Assembly: GCF_900109555.1 (NCBI RefSeq)
Contig: NZ_FNZV01000008.1
Coordinates: forward strand, 1-64,000
Length of the DNA: 64,000 nt
Source: Pacificibacter marinus
GTDB lineage: Bacteria; Pseudomonadota; Alphaproteobacteria; Rhodobacterales; Rhodobacteraceae
Direction of reading: 5' to 3'
Shown: one piece after another, positions 56,613 through 64,000 of the stretch
Position numbering within the stretch: position 1 is the first letter of the stretch
Layout: every line of letters begins with the position of its first letter
Made by a program: the position numbers and the translations under genes
Notes under the pieces: generated by a model
The model's input: the letters and a program-made list of their open reading frames with translations, nothing else
Database searches by the model: none
What the model was told of the DNA's origin: nothing

Positions 56613-56777
56613 TCACTTGGCTTTTTTAGCGTCGGCTGCGGCTTTCATACGTGCCAAAAGTTCGGCTTTGGTTTCTTTAACACTAAAGGGGTTCTTTGCA
56701 GTCCCTTTGGCGTTGTGCTCATTATGCTTCGGGGAATTCTTGCGCACTTTTGGGGCTCCAGTTTTACCGTAATCCAT
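56613..56777 (-). CDS. Basic 54-residue protein, cob-region small gene
   Basis: An ORF on the minus strand between the GNAT gene and cobN, with AGAGG seven bases before its ATG at 56777. It encodes MDYGKTGAPKVRKNSPKHNE... and ends in ...ELLARMKAAADAKKAK, very rich in Lys, Asn and Ala, with no membrane segment. Its stop abuts the GNAT stop. I recall similar small genes at this site in other Rhodobacterales but not a family name. It is divergent from cobN (80 bases away), so it may share a promoter region with it. Confidence 0.72.
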   Translation of the reverse strand: MDYGKTGAPKVRKNSPKHNEHNAKGTAKNPFSVKETKAELLARMKAAADAKKAK

Positions 56778-56856
56778 GAAAATACCTCTTTGATTTGCCC
56801 CGCTGATGCCTCAAAGCGCATCATGAAACAAGAGAATACGACAAAGGACGCCGCCC

Positions 56857-59800
56857 ATGCACCTTCTTGCCGCCACCGCTGGTTCCGTTGATGACGGCAC
56901 GGAAGCCGTCGATCTAAGCCAATCCCCTGCGGATATCGTGGTGATTTCTGCGGCGGACACTGAACTTGCGCTTTTGTCCGAAGCACACGCCAACCTGAAA
57001 GATGCACCCAACCTACGCCTTGCTTCCATGATGCATCTGCGTCATCCGATGTCGGTCGATCTGCATCTTGATGACTGCGCCTGTAAATCGCGTTTGGTGA
57101 TTGCCCGCGTTTTGGGCGGCACGGGGTATTGGAAATACGGCGTGGAACAATACGCGGCGCGGCTGCACGATGCTGGCGTACCAATAGTTTTACTGCCCGG
57201 CGATGACAAACCTGATGCTGAACTTGCCGCGCTGTCGACCGTATCCTCAGATCATTATCATGCGCTGTGGTCCTATTTGACCGAAGGCGGCGCCGACAAT
57301 GCCCGCAATTTCTTACTATACGCGCAGGCACTTTTAGACGGCGGCGAAATGCCGGAAGGCGCCAAGCCTTTGCTGCGCTCAGGGCTTTACTGGCCAGATC
57401 AGGGCCTAACCCGCTTAGACACATTGCGCGCGGATTGGACAAAAGACGCCCCAGTCGTGCCCATCGTATTTTACCGCGCTTTGGTCCAAGGGGCCGGCCT
57501 TGCGCCAATCAACGGGCTGGTGAAAAGTCTCAGTGCCAAAGGTCTCAATCCGATGCCAATTTTTGTGGCATCCCTCAAAGACCCCGTGTCGGTCGCAACG
57601 CTCGAAACCCTTTTCAAGGATGCCCCTCCCAGCGCAATCTTAAACTGCACCTCTTTCGCGGTCGGCACGCCTGAAGGCACGGGCGGACAAAATCCGCTCG
57701 CCGCAGGTTTCGCCAACGGCGCCCCCGTGTTTCAAGTGGTTTTATCATCGTCCTCTGAAGACGCTTGGGCAACGGGCACAACAGGTCTGTCAGCCCGCGA
57801 TATAGCTATGAACGTCGCCCTGCCCGAAGTGGATGGTCGCGTGTTGACCCGTGCCGTTTCGTTCAAGGGCGAGGCCTATTTTGACACAGCAACCCAGTGC
57901 CCAATAGCCACCTATAAAGCGAACGAAAATCGCATCAATTTCGTCGCTGACCTCACTGCAAATTGGTGTGCGTTGCGCCACAGTGACACAGCAGATCGCA
58001 AAGTTGCTCTGATCCTTGCCAACTACCCCAACAAAGATGGCCGTCTTGCCAATGGCGTTGGGTTAGACACGCCTGCAGCCACAGTTGGCACATTGGGCGC
58101 GCTTAAAAACGCTGGGTACTCGGTTGAAAATATCCCCGCGAACAGTGATGCTTTGATGCAAAGTATTCTTGCTGGCCCAACCAATTGGCTGACAGATCGC
58201 GCAGAGCGCAGTGGCGGAGAGCGACTGACGCTAAGTGACTATCGCACGTCTTACGACGCCCTGCCCCAAGCTGTGCGCACGCAAATCGAAGACCGTTGGG
58301 GGCAGCCCGAAACGGATCCGTTTTTTGACGGAAAATCCTTTGCCCTGTCCATTCTCACTTACGGCAACGCGGTCGTCGGCATTCAACCCGCACGCGGTTA
58401 TAACATCGATCCGACTGAAACCTATCACGCGCCAGATTTGGTGCCGCCGCACAATTATCTCGCGTTCTATTTCTATTTGCGCAGTGTTTTTGGCGCGCAT
58501 GCGTTGGTTCACATGGGCAAGCACGGAAATCTGGAATGGCTCCCCGGAAAAGCGACGTCATTGTCCGAAGAGTGCCTGCCAGAAGCGGTGATGGGCCCGA
58601 TGCCGCATCTCTATCCGTTTATCGTCAACGATCCCGGCGAAGGCACCCAAGCCAAGCGGCGTGCGCAAGCTGTGATTATTGACCACCTGACACCGCCTCT
58701 GACTCGCGCCGAAACCTATGGTCCACTGCGCGATTTGGAAGCTTTGGTGGATGAATATTTCGAGGCTTCAGGCGTTGATCCAAGGCGTATTAGTGCCTTG
58801 CGCAAAGAAATTTTATCGATGTCATCGGTCACAGGATTAGACCGCGATATCGGCATGACAGGCGATGAAGACGGCGATTTTGCCAAGCTTGATGCCTATC
58901 TATGTGAATTGAAAGAAGCCCAAATTCGCGATGGTCTACATATCTTTGGTCAAGCCCCCGAGGGGCGTTTGGCACGCGATTTAGCACTTGCATTGGTGCG
59001 CGTACCACGGGGCGACGGCAAAGGGGCTGATGCTTCATTCATCCGTGCTTTGGCTGCTGATTTTGACTTTGATTTTGACCCGCTGGACTGTGATATGTCC
59101 CAGACGTGGACAGGCTCTAAAGCTGGTGTTTTGGCCGAATTAGGCTCTGATATTTGGCGCAGTACGGGCGATACAGTTGAACGGCTTGAGCTATATGCAG
59201 CACATCTTTTGGACAATAGAGGCGCCTCAATCGGGCCCGCGTCGCAAACTGTTTTAGATCACTTACGCAACACTGTTTTGCCAATGGTCACCGCCTGTGG
59301 CCCTGCTGAGATCGCTGGTCTTTTGACGGGGCTTGCGGGCCGTTTCGTACCGGCTGGCCCAAGTGGCGCACCAACCCGCGGGCGTATGGATGTGCTGCCC
59401 ACAGGGCGGAATTTCTTTTCCGTCGATGCCCGCGCGGTGCCAACGCAAACCGCATGGAAGCTGGGCTGGAAATCCGCGAATCTGTTGATCGAGCGTCACC
59501 TGCAAGACCACGGCGATTGGCCCCGTGCGATGTTGTTGACCGCTTGGGGCACCGCCAATATGCGCACGGGTGGCGATGACATTGCGCAGGCTTTGGCCCT
59601 GATGGGCGTAAAACCGAAATGGGATCAAATGTCGCGCCGTGTGACCGGATTTGAAATTCTGCCAGCGGGCGTTTTGGGCAGGCCTCGTGTTGATGTCACC
59701 TTGCGCGTGTCTGGTTTTTTCCGCGATGCCTTTCCGCAACTGATAGCGCTGGTCGATAGCGCTGCGCGGGCCGTGCAAGAGCTTGACGAAACCGACGATC

Positions 59801-60531
59801 AAAACCCCGCTGCGGCGCGCACGCGCGAGGGCGAAAGCACGGCACGGGTGTTTGGGTCCAAACCTGGTGCTTACGGTGCTGGCTTGCAGGCGATGATTGA
59901 CGAGCGCCTGTGGGAAGGCCGTTCTGATCTAGGTGAGGCCTATCTTGAATGGGGCGGCTATGCCTATGGCGCTGGGCGCGAAGGCGTGAAAGACCGCGCC
60001 GGATTTGAGGCGCGACTGTCGCAAGTTGAAGCCATCGTACACAACCAAGATAACCGCGAGCATGACCTTTTAGACAGTGACGACTACTATCAGTTCGAAG
60101 GAGGCGCGGCCTCGGCTGTGGCCGCATTACAGGGCCAAGAACGGCCTATTTATCACAACGACCATTCCCGTCCCGAACGCCCTGTCATTCGCACGCTTGA
60201 TGAAGAAATTGGCCGTGTCGTGCGGTCGCGAGTCGTGAACCCAAAGTGGATTGATGGCGTCAAACGTCACGGATACAAAGGCGCATTCGAAATTGCCGCA
60301 ACTGTAGATTACTTGTTTGCATTTTCAGCCACGACCCATGCGGTCAAAGACCATCATTTCGACATGGTTCACACGGCCTTTATTGAGGACGACGACACAC
60401 GAGACTTCATTAAGGATCACAATGCCCCCGCGTTGAAAGAAATCGCAGAGCGACTTTTAGAGGCAATGGATCGTGGGCTATGGCGGCCTAGATCGAACTC
60501 TGCCCGTACAGCACTTGAAGCTTTACTCTAG
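56857..60531 (+). CDS. cobN: Cobaltochelatase subunit CobN
   Basis: The large subunit of the aerobic, ATP-dependent cobaltochelatase that inserts Co2+ into hydrogenobyrinic acid a,c-diamide with CobS and CobT (not in this window). The 1224 residues match the family length. It has the GNLEWLPGKATSLSEECLPEA segment with HMGKHG and the MRTGGDDIAQALALMGVKPKWD and RPRVDVTLRVSGFFRDAFP blocks. AAAGGA precedes the ATG. Its end overlaps the facing lipoprotein gene by nine bases. Confidence 0.96.
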   Translation: MHLLAATAGSVDDGTEAVDLSQSPADIVVISAADTELALLSEAHANLKDAPNLRLASMMHLRHPMSVDLHLDDCACKSRLVIARVLGGTGYWKYGVEQYAARLHDAGVPIVLLPGDDKPDAELAALSTVSSDHYHALWSYLTEGGADNARNFLLYAQALLDGGEMPEGAKPLLRSGLYWPDQGLTRLDTLRADWTKDAPVVPIVFYRALVQGAGLAPINGLVKSLSAKGLNPMPIFVASLKDPVSVATLETLFKDAPPSAILNCTSFAVGTPEGTGGQNPLAAGFANGAPVFQVVLSSSSEDAWATGTTGLSARDIAMNVALPEVDGRVLTRAVSFKGEAYFDTATQCPIATYKANENRINFVADLTANWCALRHSDTADRKVALILANYPNKDGRLANGVGLDTPAATVGTLGALKNAGYSVENIPANSDALMQSILAGPTNWLTDRAERSGGERLTLSDYRTSYDALPQAVRTQIEDRWGQPETDPFFDGKSFALSILTYGNAVVGIQPARGYNIDPTETYHAPDLVPPHNYLAFYFYLRSVFGAHALVHMGKHGNLEWLPGKATSLSEECLPEAVMGPMPHLYPFIVNDPGEGTQAKRRAQAVIIDHLTPPLTRAETYGPLRDLEALVDEYFEASGVDPRRISALRKEILSMSSVTGLDRDIGMTGDEDGDFAKLDAYLCELKEAQIRDGLHIFGQAPEGRLARDLALALVRVPRGDGKGADASFIRALAADFDFDFDPLDCDMSQTWTGSKAGVLAELGSDIWRSTGDTVERLELYAAHLLDNRGASIGPASQTVLDHLRNTVLPMVTACGPAEIAGLLTGLAGRFVPAGPSGAPTRGRMDVLPTGRNFFSVDARAVPTQTAWKLGWKSANLLIERHLQDHGDWPRAMLLTAWGTANMRTGGDDIAQALALMGVKPKWDQMSRRVTGFEILPAGVLGRPRVDVTLRVSGFFRDAFPQLIALVDSAARAVQELDETDDQNPAAARTREGESTARVFGSKPGAYGAGLQAMIDERLWEGRSDLGEAYLEWGGYAYGAGREGVKDRAGFEARLSQVEAIVHNQDNREHDLLDSDDYYQFEGGAASAVAALQGQERPIYHNDHSRPERPVIRTLDEEIGRVVRSRVVNPKWIDGVKRHGYKGAFEIAATVDYLFAFSATTHAVKDHHFDMVHTAFIEDDDTRDFIKDHNAPALKEIAERLLEAMDRGLWRPRSNSARTALEALL

Positions 60532-60858
60532 CGATGGAGGACAGACGACAATGGCTTTGACCATTGCTTGGTCGCCGACGAGAGACCCCTTTTTAACATC
60601 ACAACCAGTGGAGCGCACAATTGCTTCATACGCCTGTTGTAAAATAAGCAAGCGTGACGGCGGCGGGAACACCATGTTGACGCGGTGTGCCTCAACCCGG
60701 TCGCCATTGATTTCGGAATATACTTTATAGGTGTTGCCAGAGATTTCGATAACATCATGCCCTGCCCTAGAATAGCCCAAGGCAGGACTGTCCATTGCGC
60801 AGCCACTCAATACTGCGAGAACGAAAAACACATAAAAAGCGCAATGAACCTGTCCCAT
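60523..60858 (-). CDS. Predicted lipoprotein of unknown function
   Basis: A 111-residue protein. The N-terminal hydrophobic segment ends in the lipobox LSGC (Cys20 counted from the ATG at 60858; an ATG at 60876 is an alternative). The mature part has GYSRAGHDVIEISGNTYKVYSEINGDRVEAHRVNMVFP and one later cysteine pair. No family was recognised. It is convergent with cobN and upstream of nothing else. Confidence 0.75.
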   Translation of the reverse strand: MGQVHCAFYVFFVLAVLSGCAMDSPALGYSRAGHDVIEISGNTYKVYSEINGDRVEAHRVNMVFPPPSRLLILQQAYEAIVRSTGCDVKKGSLVGDQAMVKAIVVCPPSLE

Positions 60859-60897
60859 TCTCACACTGTTACGCACAATACTTAAGTAAACATTAAC

Positions 60898-61716
60898 CTA
60901 GATTAGATTGGACGTTCCGCGTTCCAAAACCGTAACTTCGTCGCCAAGCTTCATTGTGCCTTCGACTTCGATCACAGCATTCTGGCCAAAGATAACTTTG
61001 CCGTTGGATGCACGATGCAAGCGCTTGAGTGTCGCTAAAGGTTCATATCGGTCCGTTTGCGTGCCTGTGGTCGGATCTTGGGTCACCATCACGCAGCGTT
61101 CGCACGGCTTTACGATGCGCATAACAGCAGTCCCAATACGTATCAAACGCCACTCATCCTCGGCCCATGGTTCAAAATCACCATCGATCATAATATTTGG
61201 GCGAAAGCGACGCATCTCAACGGGGGATGTCAGTTCGGCATTAAGCGCTAACAGCGAAGGCATGGTGGAAATCAACAAAGGGAACCCATCGGCAAACCCT
61301 GTCGAATGGGGGGTCTTTGTATAGCCCCGCGACACAGAACGCTCACAGGTGTCTGGCATGTAAACCAAACGCACCTCACGTTCCAGCGCGGACGACAAGA
61401 AGTGTGCAGCGTAATTTCCAGCATCCTGTACATCATCGATTTGTGTGGAAAAAACATAGGCCGTGGTCGGCGCACCGATGGGCCAAGGGACATCAATGCG
61501 CTCGCCATCACAAGACAGACTGATCCCTACATCGGTGCACACCGCGTGAAGATTGGCCAATCCTGGCAGTTCACGTCGAGTGGCCGCAATTCCCGAACTA
61601 TAGACAACAGCCCAACGACGATCATCATCGATCCCTCGCCGACCTAAATAGGCGATTGCAAGATCGTATCCAGTCATACTTTTTACCGGGTATTTCGTGA
61701 GGCGAGCCAGCTTCAT
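60898..61716 (-). CDS. MOSC domain-containing protein
   Basis: A 272-residue protein with the MOSC beta-barrel N domain (LTKYPVKSMTGYDL, RWAVVYSS) and C-terminal MOSC part (RFRPNIMIDG, PCERCVMVTQDPTTG, with Cys in CERC, and FGQNAVIEVEG). The family binds molybdenum cofactor and includes YiiM/YcbX-type reductases for N-hydroxylated compounds. No partner ferredoxin domain is present. It is a single gene. Confidence 0.9.
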   Translation of the reverse strand: MKLARLTKYPVKSMTGYDLAIAYLGRRGIDDDRRWAVVYSSGIAATRRELPGLANLHAVCTDVGISLSCDGERIDVPWPIGAPTTAYVFSTQIDDVQDAGNYAAHFLSSALEREVRLVYMPDTCERSVSRGYTKTPHSTGFADGFPLLISTMPSLLALNAELTSPVEMRRFRPNIMIDGDFEPWAEDEWRLIRIGTAVMRIVKPCERCVMVTQDPTTGTQTDRYEPLATLKRLHRASNGKVIFGQNAVIEVEGTMKLGDEVTVLERGTSNLI

Positions 61717-61933
61717 ATGTCTCTCAGGATATATTTTTTACTTTAGTTTGTAGAGTATAAATGATTCGTCACGTATTTGGCACATGTCGCAATAGACAGG
61801 TCGGCGGTTGTGATGTGATCGACGCATCAAAGCGCCCCTATATGGCCATATTGACTGCCCCTACGTCACAAAAGTCCGCAAAAACAGAAAAGCGCGGCGT
61901 AAAAACTGCACCTTGGACCTATTCCTAAGGCGC

Positions 61934-62584
61934 TTACAGCCCGATCATCGCAGGTAAATCGTCCATAGAGGCCAAGTGCTCAGCCCCTTCAGCGATCAAA
62001 TGCGCACCATCGCCAAAAGTATCAAAACCAAGAGTGCGCATCCCTGCGCGCCGCCCAGCAATCACGCCAGACTGACTGTCATCGACCACAACGCAGTGCT
62101 CAGGTGCGACCCCCATAAACGCTGCCGCTTTCAAAAACAGTTCAGGGTCAGGCTTGCCAGCTTTACAGTCATGCGCCGAAAAAATGCGCCCCGTGAGGCG
62201 GGCTAAAAACGCAGGATGCGCACCCAACGTGATGTCCATTTTCGCCATCGGCCCATTCGAACCAACAGCATACGGGATACCCGCGGCATCCAGTGCATCA
62301 AGAGCGCCTTCGATCCCGTCAATTAAGGGCACGCCCTTTTTCAACCGCTCAAACATTTTTAAATAGATGCTGTCTTTCCAGTCATCAGGTAAATCTGCCC
62401 CCGCTGCGCGCGCTTTTTTGGCGACGTTGACCATAGTCATACCAACGTATTCGGATTCGATATGGGGCATCGTCACAGACAGCCCGCACTGTTCGAATTC
62501 TTCGCGCAAAAGCTCTAAGGTGGGCGGCTCGCTGTCTACGAGAACACCATCACAATCGAAAATTACCAATTTTGGACGTGTCAT
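61934..62584 (-). CDS. HAD family hydrolase, beta-phosphoglucomutase/phosphatase type
   Basis: A 216-residue HAD phosphatase. It has the nucleophile motif IFDCDGVLVDSEPPT (about 8-22), an alpha-helical cap, GSNGP and the later KPDPELFLKAA and VVDDSQSGVIAGR motifs. Substrate is likely a small phosphate ester. The ATG at 62584 forms an ATGA with the rsmD stop. An upstream in-frame ATG at 62707 is not used. Confidence 0.9.
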   Translation of the reverse strand: MTRPKLVIFDCDGVLVDSEPPTLELLREEFEQCGLSVTMPHIESEYVGMTMVNVAKKARAAGADLPDDWKDSIYLKMFERLKKGVPLIDGIEGALDALDAAGIPYAVGSNGPMAKMDITLGAHPAFLARLTGRIFSAHDCKAGKPDPELFLKAAAFMGVAPEHCVVVDDSQSGVIAGRRAGMRTLGFDTFGDGAHLIAEGAEHLASMDDLPAMIGL

Positions 62585-63141
62585 TTTGGCTCCAGAAAGT
62601 TGATTTTTGTATCGCCGTATGGGCGCGTGTCTAAAAGCGTCAGTGCTTCTGGCACCGTGATGGGCGCGGAATCTTCCCAGACCACAAGAGCGCGCGGCGT
62701 TAACCAATTGCCAGATATCGCGGCGGCAATTGCTTTTTCGCCCAACGCCTTTGCATAGGGCGGATCAAGAAACACCAAGTCATAGGGCGCATCAGGATTG
62801 GCAGGCAAACGCGTGGCATCCATACGCATCAAAGTGCTGCGATCCCCCGCACGGCAGATTTTGATATTGGCCTCAATCAGGCTTTGCGCCTTGCGCCCGT
62901 CATCCACAAACACCGCACATTCCGCAGAACGCGACAAGGCTTCTAGCCCCAATGCGCCAGTGCCCGCAAACAAATCCAGCACCCGCGCATCAGTGACTGC
63001 ATCGCCGTATTTACCGCCAATAAGCACGTTGAATAGACTTTCACGCACACGGTCTGTGGTGGGGCGTAAATGCGCGCCTGCGTCACCCTTGCCCACGGCG
63101 CTTAATGCCACCCCACGATTTTCCCCTGCAATAATCCGCAT
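62581..63141 (-). CDS. rsmD: 16S rRNA (guanine966-N2)-methyltransferase
   Basis: Methylates 16S rRNA G966. The 186-residue protein has the SAM motif VLDLFAGTGALGLEALSR and the catalytic LVFLDPPYAKAL. Start overlaps the upstream flavoprotein stop by one base and its stop overlaps the HAD start by four. Confidence 0.95.
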   Translation of the reverse strand: MRIIAGENRGVALSAVGKGDAGAHLRPTTDRVRESLFNVLIGGKYGDAVTDARVLDLFAGTGALGLEALSRSAECAVFVDDGRKAQSLIEANIKICRAGDRSTLMRMDATRLPANPDAPYDLVFLDPPYAKALGEKAIAAAISGNWLTPRALVVWEDSAPITVPEALTLLDTRPYGDTKINFLEPK

Positions 63142-64000
63142 CAGACTTTGAGCAAGGCTTTAAGATCAGCGTTTGGATCGGCCACCACCATCGTGTCTGC
63201 TGTCTTTCCACTTTCAATCAAACGCTTGGCCACCATATAGCCACGCGTGTCCCCCATTGCGTCAATCGCAATAAGTTTCCCGTCTTTGTAGTACCAATGC
63301 GACCGCATACCCGCGCCGTCACGCACGACAACTTGGTCATGCCCAATCGACAGACCCGCGATCTGTAATTTTACATCATATTGATCCGACCAAAACCAAG
63401 GTTTAGGCGTGTATTCTACATTTTGCCCCAGCATATTTTTGGCAACAATTGCACCTTGATCAATCGCATTCCCAACGCTTTCCAATCGGACCTGAACCCC
63501 ATTTTGCGGATAAGATGCACAATCGCCCGCAGCATAAATCGACGGATCAGATGTGCGCGCAAACAGGTCTGTTTTGATGCCATTGTCCACTGCGATACCT
63601 GCGGCTTCGGCCAGAGCTGTGCCTGGCACAATGCCAACCCCAACAATGACGAAATCAACATCCAACGTACTGCCATCAGACAGTTCAGCCCCCGTCACGC
63701 GCGTCTCACCCGTTAAACGATTGAGGCCGACACCCTCGCGAATAATCACACCATGGCTTTCATGTAGTGTGCGAAAGTAATCCGATGTTTCGCGCGAGGC
63801 GACGCGTTGCAAGATGCGATCAGACATTTCAACCAAGGTGACTTTAAGTCCCTTTTTCGCGGCAACAGCAGCAGCTTCAAGCCCGATGTAGCCGCCCCCA
63901 ACGATCAGAACTGATTTGCCCGCAACAAACTCGGGCGCAACAGCATCGGCATCCGCCAAACTGCGCATTGTGTAGACACCGTCCAGATCACCACCAATTG
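63141..64000 (-). CDS. NAD(P)/FAD-dependent oxidoreductase, ferredoxin-reductase type (partial)
   Basis: The N-terminal part is cut by the right edge of the window; reading continues without a stop to base 64000 (…GGDLDGVYTMRSLADADA). The remaining C-terminal two-thirds has the NAD-binding VLIVGGGYIGLEAAAVAAKKG, the FAD-binding DPSIYAAGDCAS, and the putidaredoxin/rubredoxin-reductase-type C-terminal domain. It probably reduces a ferredoxin. It is the upstream gene of rsmD and HAD. Confidence 0.9.
   Translation of the reverse strand, partial: IGGDLDGVYTMRSLADADAVAPEFVAGKSVLIVGGGYIGLEAAAVAAKKGLKVTLVEMSDRILQRVASRETSDYFRTLHESHGVIIREGVGLNRLTGETRVTGAELSDGSTLDVDFVIVGVGIVPGTALAEAAGIAVDNGIKTDLFARTSDPSIYAAGDCASYPQNGVQVRLESVGNAIDQGAIVAKNMLGQNVEYTPKPWFWSDQYDVKLQIAGLSIGHDQVVVRDGAGMRSHWYYKDGKLIAIDAMGDTRGYMVAKRLIESGKTADTMVVADPNADLKALLKV

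Noticed and set aside
56645-57508. 287-codon minus-strand frame across the cobN 5' end
   Set aside because: It lies antisense to well-conserved CobN sequence and has the arginine/proline-rich content of a shadow frame.

Overview
This 64 kb window is chromosomal DNA from an alphaproteobacterium, almost certainly a marine member of the Rhodobacterales (Roseobacter group). Four things point there. There is a two-component ChvG/ChvI, HprK, RapZ, EIIA and HPr block next to ATP-dependent pckA. The (2S)-methylsuccinyl-CoA dehydrogenase belongs to the ethylmalonyl-CoA pathway. The rsh-pdxJ-acpS-lepB-rnc-era-DUF1491-recO gene order is typical of the group. Several small families (DUF1491, DUF1636, a DUF6473-like and a DUF6732-like protein) are mostly known from it. 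I found no tRNA, rRNA, insertion sequence, prophage or CRISPR array. Genes are tightly packed, often with 1- or 4-base start/stop overlaps.

Layout. 1-8.4 kb: tuf, parC, an SH3 protein, an SDR, a HIG1-like small membrane protein coupled to an ATP:cob(I)alamin adenosyltransferase, and etfBA. 8.4-18.6 kb: a hypothetical protein, 3-hydroxybutyryl-CoA dehydrogenase, an acyltransferase, the regulatory PTS/ChvGI block, pckA and a TauE-type permease. 18.8-30.7 kb: mcd, then the long leftward housekeeping cluster from rpoZ/rsh down to recO, with folK and an NYN-domain gene at its head. 30.8-37.3 kb: ispH, rnhA, a TRIC-type channel, small membrane proteins, fmt, two deformylase genes (one apparently inactive), and a PatB-type lyase. 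37.4-45 kb: a leftward cobalamin operon (DUF6732-like, cbiX, cobH fusion, cobL, cobI, cbiG-cobJ, cobM). 45-50 kb: a structured intergenic element, a GSH-hydroquinone reductase, a receiver protein, DUF1636-cobC-cobD and a lytic transglycosylase. 50-54 kb: smc. 54-60.5 kb: a cobalamin riboswitch, then a CbiM-like permease, cobW, a GNAT protein, a 54-residue antisense small gene and cobN. 60.5-64 kb: a lipoprotein, a MOSC protein, a HAD phosphatase, rsmD and a window-truncated ferredoxin-reductase-type flavoprotein.

The unifying theme is B12 and the metabolism that uses it. Two cob clusters, cobalt-handling proteins with long histidine tracts (CbiX, CobW), a riboswitch and an adenosyltransferase are present. 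The ethylmalonyl-CoA pathway, represented here by mcd with ETF as its likely electron acceptor, contains adenosylcobalamin-dependent mutases. No wholly new system is evident. The strongest candidates for undescribed biology are the CbiX C-terminal cysteine-repeat and histidine architecture, the DUF429-like domain fused to CobH, the deformylase paralogue that has lost its metal Cys and catalytic Glu, a repeat-based toggle downstream of the riboswitch, and a possible 6S-like RNA between the cob operon and the GST gene.
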